From: Clostridia bacterium
Lineage (GTDB): Bacteria; Bacillota; Clostridia; Oscillospirales; RGIG577
Length of the DNA stretch: 64,000 nucleotides
Direction of reading: 5' to 3'
Assembly (NCBI GenBank): GCA_017405765.1
Contig: JAFQZS010000013.1
Span: 1-64,000 of the forward strand
The notes below the pieces were generated by a model, which was given only the letters and a program-made list of their open reading frames with translations, was not told the DNA's origin and searched no databases. Made by a program: the position numbers and the translations under genes. Below, one piece after another: positions 9,890 to 19,300 of the stretch. Numbering within the stretch: position 1 is the stretch's first letter; each line of letters begins with the position of its first letter.

Positions 9890-10621
9890 ATGACAACGCA
9901 TGAAAACAGAAAGGCCAAATATACGCGGGTGCTTTTAAAGGTCAGCGGCGAAGCATTGGCGGGAGCGCAGAAAACGGGCCTGAACCCGGATGTGCTGGGA
10001 GCAATATCGGAAAAGATAAAGCAGCTTACGGAAATGGGCGTGGAGCTTGGCATAGTAGTAGGCGGCGGCAACTTCTGGCGCGGCACGAGAAGCGGCAAGG
10101 GTATGGACAGAACGCGCGCCGACCATATAGGTATGCTTGCGACCGTTATGAATTCGCTTGCGCTCTGCGACGCGCTTGAGCAGCGCGGCGTTACTACGCG
10201 CGTACAGACGGCGATCGAGATGAAGTCCATTGCCGAACCGTATATAAGAGGCAGGGCAATACGCCATCTTCAGAAGGGCAGGGTAGTCATATTCGGCTGC
10301 GGCACGGGCAATCCCTACTTTTCAACGGATACGGCTGCCGCATTGAGAGCCGCAGAGATCGACGCGCAGATAATACTGCTTGCAAAAAACGTTGACGCAG
10401 TATATTCGGCCGATCCCAACAAGGACAAGACGGCGGTCAAATACGATAAGCTGTCGTATATCGATGTTTTGAACAGAGGTCTTGAGGTTATGGATTCCAC
10501 CGCGACCTCGCTCTGCATGGACAACAACATACCGATACACGTGTTCGGCGTAGCAGACCCACAAAACATAATACGCGCCGTATGCGGCGAGTCTATAGGT
10601 ACGCTTGTTGCCAATATGTGA
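9890..10621 (+). CDS. pyrH: UMP kinase
   Basis: Phosphorylates UMP to UDP with ATP in pyrimidine nucleotide synthesis; cytosolic hexamer of the amino-acid kinase fold. The N-terminus has KVSGEALAG, followed by [12 protein letters not shown] and the [13 protein letters not shown] region that binds nucleotides; near the C-terminus DNNIPIHVF is typical. At 243 residues it is the family length. GGAGGT lies 10 bases before ATG. First gene of the core operon; frr follows after 42 bases, the usual pyrH-frr pairing in bacteria. Bacterial UMP kinase is usually activated by GTP and inhibited by UTP (family knowledge). Confidence 0.98.
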   Translation: MTTHENRKAKYTRVLLKVSGEALAGAQKTGLNPDVLGAISEKIKQLTEMGVELGIVVGGGNFWRGTRSGKGMDRTRADHIGMLATVMNSLALCDALEQRGVTTRVQTAIEMKSIAEPYIRGRAIRHLQKGRVVIFGCGTGNPYFSTDTAAALRAAEIDAQIILLAKNVDAVYSADPNKDKTAVKYDKLSYIDVLNRGLEVMDSTATSLCMDNNIPIHVFGVADPQNIIRAVCGESIGTLVANM

Positions 10622-10663
10622 CAAACAAAAAGTAAATACCGAAAGTATAAAGGAGGAATCGTT

Positions 10664-11218
10664 GTGAAGGACCAGCTTAAAACCACGGAAGAAAAAATGA
10701 AGAAAACAATAGCGTCTTTGGTAAGCGAATACGGCACTATACGCGCAGGAAGCGCGAACGCCTCTCTTCTTAGCAAAATAAGCGTTGAATATTACGGTCA
10801 GCCTACTCCGCTGAGGGATATTGCTACTATAACTACGCCGGACCCGCGCACGCTTTACATCGCGCCCTTTGACCCCAAGGCGTTAAAGGGTATAGAAAAG
10901 GCTATACTTGCGTCCGATCTCGGCATAAATCCGCAAAGCGACGGCAAGGGCCTGCGCCTTGCAATACCGCCTCTCACAGAGGAGCGCCGTATCGAGCTTT
11001 CAAAGCAGGTGTCGAAGAAAGCGGAGGAGGCCAAGGTGGCTATCCGTTCCATACGCCGCGACACGATAGAAAAGTTCAAGAAGATGAAGAAAAAGAGCGA
11101 GATAACAGAGGATGATCTAAAGGACGGCGAGAAGGACGCTCAGGATATACACGATAAGTATATAAAAGAGATAGACAAGATCTGCGCAGCCAAAGAGAAG
11201 GAAATAAAAGAAGTTTAA
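10664..11218 (+). CDS. frr: Ribosome recycling factor
   Basis: Splits the post-termination ribosome together with EF-G. The 184-residue length is standard. The conserved core is visible: RAGSANASLL near residue 27, then PLRDIATITTPDPRTLYIAPFD (about 47-68) and IGINP-like DLGINPQSDG near 88, then a basic long helix with RRD and the C-terminal HDKYIKEID. The start is GTG, chosen because AAAGGAGGAAT ends 8 bases upstream and the protein then begins exactly at the family N-terminus. uppS follows after 27 bases. Confidence 0.98.
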   Translation: MKDQLKTTEEKMKKTIASLVSEYGTIRAGSANASLLSKISVEYYGQPTPLRDIATITTPDPRTLYIAPFDPKALKGIEKAILASDLGINPQSDGKGLRLAIPPLTEERRIELSKQVSKKAEEAKVAIRSIRRDTIEKFKKMKKKSEITEDDLKDGEKDAQDIHDKYIKEIDKICAAKEKEIKEV

Positions 11219-11245
11219 ATCAAAAAAATAAAAAGGATAAACGCT

Positions 11246-11971
11246 ATGGATTTAAAAATAGGCCCCGACAATCCCGCAATGCCTAAGCATATAGGCATAA
11301 TAATGGACGGCAACGGACGATGGGCAAAAAAAAGAGGTCTGCCGCGCAGCGCGGGACATAAGGAAGGCGCGAAGACGTTCAAAAAGATATCGGAATACTG
11401 CCAGCAGATAGGCATAAAATATTTAACGGTCTACGCGTTCTCTACAGAGAACTGGAAGCGGCCCGAGGAAGAAATAGAAGGAATTTTTGCGCTTCTTCAT
11501 ATATACATATGGAACGAGCGCGCGCGCCTTATCCGCGATCGCGCAGCGCTTAAATTCATCGGCGATATGAGCCGATTCTCGCCCGCGATAATGAAGGATA
11601 TAAATATGATAGAGCGCGACACCGGCATGTTTGACGACCTGCACATAAACGTCGCAATAAATTACGGCGGCAGGGAGGATATCGTACACGCGGCGAAAGC
11701 AATGGCAAGAAAGCTGCGCGACGGCGAGATAACCGAGGACGACATAACGGAAGAGTCGTTCGGGCGCGAGCTTTACACGGGCGGTATGCCCGACCCCGAC
11801 CTTATCATAAGGCCGAGCGGGGAGTTAAGACTTTCAAACTTCCTTCTCTATCAGAGCGCGTATTCGGAGTTTTGGTTCTCCGATATAATGTGGCCCGATT
11901 TTTCTCCGGCCGATCTCGACCGCGCGCTCATAGATTATATGCAGCGCAACAGAAGATTCGGCGGCATTTAA
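11246..11971 (+). CDS. uppS: Isoprenyl transferase (undecaprenyl diphosphate synthase)
   Basis: Makes the C55 lipid carrier of peptidoglycan synthesis by cis-condensation of isopentenyl-PP onto farnesyl-PP. The motif IMDGNGRWAKKRGLPRS at residues 18-34 holds the catalytic Asp and the diphosphate-binding Arg. GHKEGAKTF follows, then YAFSTENWKRP, and near the C-terminus DLIIRPSGELRLSNFL with the FPP/IPP-binding Arg and Ser. The 241-residue length is usual. It lies between frr and cdsA, as in most Firmicutes, and feeds on the isoprenoid units made by dxr and ispG further down the same cluster. Confidence 0.97.
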   Translation: MDLKIGPDNPAMPKHIGIIMDGNGRWAKKRGLPRSAGHKEGAKTFKKISEYCQQIGIKYLTVYAFSTENWKRPEEEIEGIFALLHIYIWNERARLIRDRAALKFIGDMSRFSPAIMKDINMIERDTGMFDDLHINVAINYGGREDIVHAAKAMARKLRDGEITEDDITEESFGRELYTGGMPDPDLIIRPSGELRLSNFLLYQSAYSEFWFSDIMWPDFSPADLDRALIDYMQRNRRFGGI

Positions 11972-12055
11972 AGCGCGCCGCAAAAAAAATAAAGGCGGCC
12001 TTTTTGCATGTTTTTGTTACTTTAGGCCGTTCGTATGCCCGTTTGGGAGGGGTTT

Positions 12056-12865
12056 ATGGGGAAAAGGTTGATTTCAGCTGCCGTGGGTCTGGCGATATTG
12101 CTCGTAGTGCTGTTTTCCAACAATCTTTATTTGATGGAAGGATGCATGATAGTTATTTCGCTGGTCGCTATGTATGAGCTTTACCGCGCAATAGGCATAA
12201 TTAAATATAAGGCGCTCGTTGTCGTTGGAGCAGTATGCGCGATAGTCATTATGTTCTTTCAATTCGCGGGCATCAGTTCGTTCTTCGGGCTGATACTTCT
12301 CACTGTGACGGCTCTCTTTTTGATAACGATAATCGGCGGAGGAGAAAAGGTAAAATTCGAGCACATCGCCATGGTATTCATGATAGCGATTTTCGTTCCG
12401 GTATTCTTTTCTCAGGTGGTCAAGGTAAGAATGCTGGAAAACGGCAAGTATCTTATATACCTTGTGTTCTTTGCGGCTTTTATTACCGATTCATGCGCTT
12501 TCTTCGTCGGTCGCTTTTTCGGACGCCATAAGTTCGCGCCGAGAGTAAGCCCGAAAAAGACGATAGAGGGCGCTGTCGGCGGCCTCGCGGGCTGTGTAAT
12601 AAGCTTTCTTATTTTCGGGCTTGTTATGGAGCGCGTGTTCGGTTTTACGGCAAACTACGCCCTGCTTGCGCTGTTCGGCGCAGTGGGAGCGGTGATAGCC
12701 GAAATAGGCGACCTTGCGGCTTCGGTAATAAAACGTCAGTACGGCATAAAGGATTACGGCGACATAATGCCCGGACACGGAGGAGTATTGGACAGATTCG
12801 ACAGCGTATTGTTTACTGCGCCGCTTATGAGTCTGCTATTACATAATTTTACGGTGCTTATGTGA
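12056..12865 (+). CDS. cdsA: Phosphatidate cytidylyltransferase (CDP-diglyceride synthase)
   Basis: Makes CDP-diacylglycerol, the branch point of phospholipid synthesis, in the membrane. Several transmembrane helices cover the protein. The C-terminal signature SVIKRQYGIKDYGDIMPGHG, continuing GVLDRFDS, matches the CdsA pattern exactly. I moved the start to the ATG at 12056 because GGGAGGGG lies just before it and the protein then begins MGKRLISA like its homologues; an in-frame ATG at 12035 has no ribosome site. Terminator-like hairpin follows. Confidence 0.96.
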   Translation: MGKRLISAAVGLAILLVVLFSNNLYLMEGCMIVISLVAMYELYRAIGIIKYKALVVVGAVCAIVIMFFQFAGISSFFGLILLTVTALFLITIIGGGEKVKFEHIAMVFMIAIFVPVFFSQVVKVRMLENGKYLIYLVFFAAFITDSCAFFVGRFFGRHKFAPRVSPKKTIEGAVGGLAGCVISFLIFGLVMERVFGFTANYALLALFGAVGAVIAEIGDLAASVIKRQYGIKDYGDIMPGHGGVLDRFDSVLFTAPLMSLLLHNFTVLM

Positions 12866-12874
12866 CAAAAGTGC

Positions 12875-12913
12875 GCGGACGGTGAAAAGTCAAACCGTCC
12901 GCTATAATTTTTT
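12875..12913 (+). terminator. Terminator or attenuator after cdsA
   Basis: GCGGACGGT (12875-12883) pairs with ACCGTCCGC (12894-12902), followed by TATAATTTTTT. It divides the core cluster into pyrH-frr-uppS-cdsA and dxr-rseP-ispG(-polC). Confidence 0.75.
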
Positions 12914-12941
12914 GGAAGAATTTAATATTATTTAATATAAT
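12912..12941 (+). promoter_or_regulatory. Candidate promoter of dxr-rseP-ispG
   Basis: TTGGAA (12912-12917), 18-base gap, TATAAT (12936-12941), right after the terminator. The region is very AT-rich and other -10-like hexamers are present down to 12995, so the choice is uncertain. Confidence 0.4.
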
Positions 12942-13011
12942 TTGATATAACTATGAATAATATCGTCGTTTTTGGCAACAATATAATGTTATACTCTTAA
13001 GGCGGTGGCGT

Positions 13012-14172
13012 ATGAGTAAAAAACGAATAATAATTCTGGGACTTTCCGGCTCGATAGGCCGTCAGGCGCTCGACGTTATCGACGGCGCCGACGATTTTGA
13101 GATAGTAGGAGCCGCAGTAAATAAAAGCACGGATTTTTTGGAGGCACAGGCGAAAGAGAGAAATATCCCGCTCGTCTGCACGGGCCAAAAAGACGCCGCA
13201 AAAGATCTTGGGGAGCGCATGGGCGGCGCGCATAAAGTATACGCCGGCGTAAACGGCATGTGCGATATGATAAAGGATGCGGCGCCCGATATAGTTTTAA
13301 ACGCATTGGGCGGAATGGTGGGGCTTATGCCCACGCTGGCAGCAATAGAGTCGGGATGCGACGTGGCGCTTGCCAATAAGGAGACGCTTGTAGCCGGCGG
13401 CGAGCTGGTTATGAAAAGAGCGAAAAAGCGAGGCGTACAAATACTGCCGATAGATTCGGAGCACAGCGCCATATGGCAGTCGCTTCGCGCGGGACAAAAG
13501 GGAGAGCTTTCACGCGTTATACTTACTGCTTCCGGCGGCCCGTTTCGTGAATATACGAAGGAGCAGATGGAAAATGTAACGGTAGCCGATGCATTAAAGC
13601 ACCCAAACTGGAGCATGGGACCTAAGATAACCATAGACTCGGCAACTATGATGAACAAGGGACTTGAATTTATCGAGGCCATGCATCTGTTTTCTTTGTC
13701 GCCCGATGAAATAGAGATAGTGATACATCCCGAGAGCATCGTGCATTCGGCGGCGGAGTTTTGCGACGGCGCCGTGATCGCCGAGCTGGGAACGCCCGAT
13801 ATGCGTCTTCCCATAGCGTATGCGATAAATTATGAGCGGCGCGCATCTCTGCCGGTAAAGAGGCTAAACCTTTTCGACGCGGGCAGGCTTACGTTTTACA
13901 AGCCTGATCTCGAACGCTTCCCCTGCCTTAGGCTTGCAAAAGAGAGCGCCGAAAAGCTGGGCACATCCACGGTAGTTTTAAACGGCGCGAACGAAGCGGC
14001 GGTCGGGCTGTTTTTGGATAATAAAATAGGATTCTCTGATATAGCAAGGCTTGTGGACGATGCGCTTTCTGTGCACGAATACATAAAAAAGCCTTCGCTC
14101 GAAGAAATACTTGCCGCAGACAAAGCGGCCAGAGACCGAGTTGTAAGAGCAGCCCAAAATCTCAAGAGGTGA
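13012..14172 (+). CDS. dxr: 1-deoxy-D-xylulose 5-phosphate reductoisomerase
   Basis: Second step of the MEP isoprenoid pathway: converts DXP to 2-C-methylerythritol 4-phosphate with NADPH and a divalent metal. The NADPH-binding GLSGSIGRQALDVI is at residues 9-22. Metal and substrate residues are in LPIDSEHSAIWQ (about 148-159), ASGGPFR and TIDSATMMNKGLEFIEA (about 205-221). At 386 residues it has the normal length. Its stop TGA lies inside the ribosome binding site of rseP, with 6 bases to that start, so the two are translationally coupled. ispG of the same pathway follows rseP. Confidence 0.98.
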   Translation: MSKKRIIILGLSGSIGRQALDVIDGADDFEIVGAAVNKSTDFLEAQAKERNIPLVCTGQKDAAKDLGERMGGAHKVYAGVNGMCDMIKDAAPDIVLNALGGMVGLMPTLAAIESGCDVALANKETLVAGGELVMKRAKKRGVQILPIDSEHSAIWQSLRAGQKGELSRVILTASGGPFREYTKEQMENVTVADALKHPNWSMGPKITIDSATMMNKGLEFIEAMHLFSLSPDEIEIVIHPESIVHSAAEFCDGAVIAELGTPDMRLPIAYAINYERRASLPVKRLNLFDAGRLTFYKPDLERFPCLRLAKESAEKLGTSTVVLNGANEAAVGLFLDNKIGFSDIARLVDDALSVHEYIKKPSLEEILAADKAARDRVVRAAQNLKR

Positions 14173-14178
14173 TCAAAA

Positions 14179-15246
14179 ATAGGCGTAATAATAACGATAC
14201 TCGTTTTTTCATTTCTTATAACGTTCCATGAATTCGGCCACTTTATCACGGCTAAGCTTTCGGGCATAACCGTTGAGGAGTTTTCCGTAGGAATGGGCCC
14301 TGCGTTCTTCAAGCGCACATATAAAGGCACGCAGTATTCGCTGCGCGTATTTCCCATAGGCGGATTTTGCAAGATGGAGGGCGAGGAAGAAGCGGCAGAC
14401 ACCGACGGTTCGTTTTCAAAAAAGCCGCTCTATACGCGCTTTGTCGTAGTTGTTGCCGGCTCCGTAATGAACTTCATCGCCGGATTTCTTATCTTTGCCA
14501 TAATGGTCGCGTCCTCCGGCGTTATAGGTACAACGGTCGTTTCAAGCTTCCGCGAAGGGCTTGACTATTATCCGACGCAGCAGGCCGGTCTTATGGAGGG
14601 CGACAGGATAGTTAAGCTAAACTCGACCGTGACGCATATATCCGACGACATAGTATATTATCTTACTAGCCGCGGCGACGAGCCGATAGACATAACGCTT
14701 GAAAGAAACGGAGAAACGATAGTTCTTGAAGGCGTGACATTCCCATATGAAACGTATGATAAATCACAGATAACGGGAAGCCCGAAAGACGAGGGCAAGC
14801 CCTATCATCTTGTATATACCGATTTTTACGTAACGACGGAAAAGGCAACGTTTATCGGCACAATAAAAACGGCGTTCTACAAATCGCTTGCCACTGCGAA
14901 GCTTATATGGGTGACCTTAGGCGATCTGGTGCGGGGAAAGGTGGGAATGACCGAGCTTTCCGGCCCGATAGGCGTGGGAAGCGCCATATCCTCGGCGATA
15001 AAAGTAAGCTGGGAGAGTTTTTGGCGGCTGGTTGCATTTATAACGATAAATCTGGCCGTGGTAAATCTGCTTCCGCTGCCCGCGCTTGACGGAGGACGCA
15101 TCGTATTTATGATATACGAGCTTATTTCGCGCCGTCCCGTGCCGCCCGAGAAGGAGAACCTTGTGCATTTCGTGGGACTCGTGGCGTTTGTCGTGCTGGC
15201 GATATTCATTGCATATCAGGATATATTAAAGCTTTTGCCTTCGTAA
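14179..15246 (+). CDS. rseP: RIP metalloprotease RseP (site-2 protease), apparent ATA start
   Basis: Intramembrane zinc protease that cuts anti-sigma factors and signal-peptide remnants within the membrane. HEFGH, with the zinc ligands and catalytic Glu, is at about residues 15-19; a PDZ domain covers about 125-195; the third zinc ligand is in NLLPLPALDGGR (about 296-307), and a last membrane helix ends the protein. The first in-frame ATG (14293) lies downstream of HEFGH, so it cannot be the true start. Between the dxr stop and HEFGH there is no ATG, GTG or TTG in frame. ATA at 14179, preceded by AGAGGTGA at six bases, gives MGVIITILVFSFLI, just like family N-termini. Length is then 355 residues, normal for Clostridia. 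A sequencing error (ATG to ATA) is the alternative. Confidence 0.9.
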   Translation: MGVIITILVFSFLITFHEFGHFITAKLSGITVEEFSVGMGPAFFKRTYKGTQYSLRVFPIGGFCKMEGEEEAADTDGSFSKKPLYTRFVVVVAGSVMNFIAGFLIFAIMVASSGVIGTTVVSSFREGLDYYPTQQAGLMEGDRIVKLNSTVTHISDDIVYYLTSRGDEPIDITLERNGETIVLEGVTFPYETYDKSQITGSPKDEGKPYHLVYTDFYVTTEKATFIGTIKTAFYKSLATAKLIWVTLGDLVRGKVGMTELSGPIGVGSAISSAIKVSWESFWRLVAFITINLAVVNLLPLPALDGGRIVFMIYELISRRPVPPEKENLVHFVGLVAFVVLAIFIAYQDILKLLPS

Positions 15247-15258
15247 AGGAGAATGTAT

Positions 15259-16302
15259 ATGGCGTCGAGAAAAATAAAGGTAAGAAATATAGAGATAGGC
15301 GGCGGCGCGCCCGTGTCGGTGCAGTCGATGACGAATACGGACACGCGCGACGCGAAAAAAACGCTTTGGCAGATATCGCGCTTCAAGGATGCGGGCTGCG
15401 ATATAGTGCGCCTTGCCGTGCCTGACGAGGAGGCGGCGCGTGCGCTTTACGAAATAAGAGAGGGCACGGACATGCCGATCGTAGCCGATATACACTTCGA
15501 TTACCGCCTTGCGCTTATCGCAGCCGACGCGGGCATAGATAAGATACGCATAAATCCCGGGAACATCGGCTCGCGCGAGCGGGTGAGGGCCGTAGTAAGA
15601 TCATGCGCCGAACGCGGCATACCCATACGCATAGGAGTGAACGGCGGCTCGCTTGAGAAGGATATCTTAAAAAAATACGGCAAAGTGTGCGCCGAGGCGA
15701 TAGTTGAAAGCGCACTCGGCCATATAAAGATGCTCGAGGACGAGGGCTTTTTCGACATTGCCGTATCTCTTAAATCCTCCGATGTAAAAACAACTATAGA
15801 GGCATACCGCCTTATGAGCCGCACGCGCGATTATCCGCTCCATCTGGGCGTGACCGAGGCGGGTACATACGAGATGGGCATAATAAAATCGTCGGTGGGC
15901 ATAGGGTCGCTTCTTTGCGACGGGATAGGCGATACGATAAGAGTGTCGCTTACGGACGATCCCGTAAAAGAGGTATACGCAGGGAAAAATATACTCAGGG
16001 CTGTGGGACTTCTTCACGACAGGCCGCAGCTTGTATCGTGTCCCACCTGCGGGCGGTGCCGGATAGACATGATACCCATAGCAAAGGCGGTGGGAGAGGC
16101 TCTTAAAGAAATAAACGCGCCGATAAAGGTAGCCGTTATGGGCTGTGCCGTAAACGGACCGGGAGAGGCAAGAGAGGCCGACGTGGGCGTTGCGGGAGGA
16201 AGCGGCTCGGCCGTGCTTTTCAAGCACGGCGAGATAATCAGAAAGATACCGGAGGATAAAATTTTAGAAGAGCTTTTAAAAGAAATAAAAGCTATGATAT
16301 GA
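15259..16302 (+). CDS. ispG: 4-hydroxy-3-methylbut-2-enyl diphosphate synthase (flavodoxin/ferredoxin)
   Basis: Penultimate MEP-pathway step: reduces 2-C-methylerythritol cyclodiphosphate to HMBPP with a [4Fe-4S] cluster. The TIM-barrel N-terminus has VSVQSMTNTDTRD. The cluster ligands are in CPTCGR and in MGCAVNGPGEA, with the conserved Glu following. Two ATGs compete: 15253 touches the AAAGGAGA box, while 15259 is six bases away and is chosen, giving 347 residues. It needs reduced flavodoxin or ferredoxin; a flavodoxin is encoded at 8886 but any partnership is a guess. Confidence 0.97.
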   Translation: MASRKIKVRNIEIGGGAPVSVQSMTNTDTRDAKKTLWQISRFKDAGCDIVRLAVPDEEAARALYEIREGTDMPIVADIHFDYRLALIAADAGIDKIRINPGNIGSRERVRAVVRSCAERGIPIRIGVNGGSLEKDILKKYGKVCAEAIVESALGHIKMLEDEGFFDIAVSLKSSDVKTTIEAYRLMSRTRDYPLHLGVTEAGTYEMGIIKSSVGIGSLLCDGIGDTIRVSLTDDPVKEVYAGKNILRAVGLLHDRPQLVSCPTCGRCRIDMIPIAKAVGEALKEINAPIKVAVMGCAVNGPGEAREADVGVAGGSGSAVLFKHGEIIRKIPEDKILEELLKEIKAMI

Positions 16303-16317
16303 TATAAGAAAAAATGT

Positions 16318-16359
16318 GCGCGCTGCAAAACGACGTGATATGCGTTTTTTGCGGCGCGC
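16318..16359 (+). promoter_or_regulatory. 13-bp hairpin between ispG and polC
   Basis: GCGCGCTGCAAAA (16318-16330) pairs with TTTTGCGGCGCGC (16347-16359) with a single G-U pair. The T-run is inside the stem rather than after it, so on the plus strand it is more likely a processing or attenuation structure than a strong terminator. Confidence 0.45.
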
Positions 16360-16389
16360 CTATGCAGTTTACATAAATGAGGTAGACGG

Positions 16390-19300
16390 ATGAGACTCAG
16401 CGAACGCTTCACGCTTGTGGAGTTTAACGGCAGAATTAAAGAGCTTGATGAAATATGTACGATAAAGAAGCTAAAGGTCAACCGCAGCGCGCGCATTATA
16501 AAATTAAATCTGTTTTTTTCGGACAAGTTTGACAACGCTGTTTTGTCGGAGCTTTTCGGACTAATAAAGAATGCGTATCGTCTTTCGGATATTTCGGCGG
16601 AGGTCTGCGTAAATAAGAGCGGACCCGAAGCGAAAAAAGACGACGCGCCTGCACAGGCGCCTGCCGAAGAGAAAAAAGAGGAAAAGAACAACGACGAAAA
16701 GAAGCTAAAAGAAGAAAGACCGAAAGAAGAAAAGCCGCCAAAGGACGAAAGCGTCATTTTCGGCAGTGCCGCCACAATGCCCGTAACGAAGATGGCGCAT
16801 GTGAACGCCGATTCCGGCGAGGTAGCCGTGCGCGGCGAGGTATTCTTCTGTGAGGTAAAGGTCACGAAAAAAGGGCGTACGATCATCGTTTTTGACATAA
16901 CGGATAAAACGAACTCCGTGCGCGTAAAAAAGCTTTTGCCGAAAGCCGCCGTAGAGAAGGTGACGGGCGCGGTAAAGAAGGGCAAAAGCTTCATTGTGCA
17001 GGGCGTTATGGGGCCAGACAAATTCACGGGAGAATCGGTGCTCGATATGAGCGGCCTTACGGAATGTGAAAAGACGGTGCGACTCGACCCCTGCGAAGAA
17101 AAACGTGTAGAGCTTCATCTGCACACGCAGATGTCGGCGCTCGATGCGACGAACTCGATAGACGATTTCTGCGCCGCGGCAAAGCTTATGGGACATAAGG
17201 CGATAGCCGTTACCGACCACGGAGTGCTTCAGGCGTATCCCGACGCGATGAAGGCGTCAAAGAAACACGGCATAAAGATACTTTACGGCGTCGAGGCTTA
17301 TTTTGTGAACGATATAGACGGCACTGCGAGAAAAATAGTGGACGGCAATAAAAATGAGCCGCTTTCGGGCGAATACATAGTATTTGACTTTGAGACGACG
17401 GGGCTTTCAAGAAAAAAGGACCGTATAACGGAGATAGGCGCAGTTAAAGTGTCGGGAGGAGAGATAACCGACACGTTCTCGACGTTCGTAAACCCGCATA
17501 TGCCCATACCGCCGAAGATCACGGAGCTTACGGGCATAACGGACGAAATGGTCAAGGACGCGCCCGATGAAAACGAGGCGGTACGCGCGTTTCTCAAGTT
17601 TTCGGGCAGCGGCGTAATGGTCGCTCATAACGCGCCGTTCGATATGGGCTTTTTAAACGAGGCGAAGGCGCGTCTCGGCATAAAAACGGCCCAGACCTCG
17701 ATAGACACGGTAGAGCTGTCGAGAACGCTCTATCCCAATCTGAAAAATCATAAGCTCGACACACTTGCGCGACATCTTGAGATGGAAGACTTCAATCATC
17801 ACCGCGCCTGCGACGACGCGAACGTGCTCGCGGGAATGTTTATAAAAATGACGCGCGAGCTTAGGGACGAATACAAGATCGAGACGACAGGGCAGATAAA
17901 CGCGCTCTCCGACGGAGCGAAGGTAAAAACGACGAGCTTGAAGTCGTATCATCAGATAATCTTTGCAAAAGATTATACGGGGCTTAAAAATTTATACAAG
18001 CTCGTATCGTGGGCGCATATCGACGATTATTACAAGCGCCCGCGTATACTTAAAAGCAAGCTTATGGCGCACCGCGAAGGACTTATCATAGGCAGTGCGT
18101 GCGTTGCGGGCGAGCTTTACAGCGCCATTTTGGACGGCGCGGACCGCGACAGGCTTATAAACATCGCGCAGTTTTACGACTTTTTGGAGATACAGCCGCT
18201 TGACAACAACCGTTTTCTTATCGGCAAGGGACGCGCGAAGGATGAAGAGGAATTAAAAGCCCACAATAAGCTTATTCTTTCGCTGGGAGACGAGCTGTCG
18301 ATACCCGTTGCGGCGACGGGAGACGTGCATTTCTTAAATCCCGAGGATGAGATATTCCGCCGCATACTTATGAGCGGGCACGGATTTGACGACGAGGAAT
18401 CTACGCCGCTTTATTACCGCACTACGAAAGAAATGCTTGATGAGTTCTCATATCTCGGCGAGCGCGACGCGCATCGCGTAGTAATAGAGAATACTAATCT
18501 TATAGCCGACATGATGGAGCCGATACGCCCCATTGCCGAGGGCAGTTTTCCGCCTAATGTGCCGAATGCCGCCGAGGATCTAGAGAAGATAGTATGGACG
18601 CGCGCGAAGGAGATCTACGGCGAGGATCTTCCCAATATTGTCTCCGAGCGCATTGAGCACGAGATGACACCTATAATAAAGCACGGCTTTGCGCCCATGT
18701 ATACGATAGCGCAGAAGCTCGTGCTTCAGTCGAACGAGGCGGGATACTTAGTCGGCTCGAGAGGCTCCGTAGGCTCGTCGTTCGTCGCCTTTTTGGACGG
18801 TATAACCGAAGTAAATTCGCTTGCGCCGCATTATTTATGCGAAAAATGCAAGCACGTTGAGTTTTTTGAGAACGGCGAATACGGCTCCGGCGCAGATATG
18901 CCGCCAAAGGACTGCCCGAACTGCGGCATACCGATGAAGAAGGACGGCTTTGACATACCGTTCGAGACTTTTTTGGGATTCGACGGCGACAAATCGCCCG
19001 ATATAGATCTAAACTTTTCAAGCGAATATCAGGCGACGGCGCATAAGAATACCGAGGTCATGTTCGGCAAAGGCTTCGTTTACCGTGCGGGCACCATAGG
19101 CACGCTAAAGGAAAAGAAGGCTTACGGATACGTAAAGCATTATCTTGAGGAGACGGGCGTTAAAGTGAACCGCGCCGAGGAAAACAGGCTTATTATGGGC
19201 TGCACCGGTTCCAGGCAGTCTACGGGTCAGCACCCCGGCGGCCTTATCGTCGTGCCGTCGCACAAGGAGATATACGACTTTTGCCCCATTCAAAGGCCCG

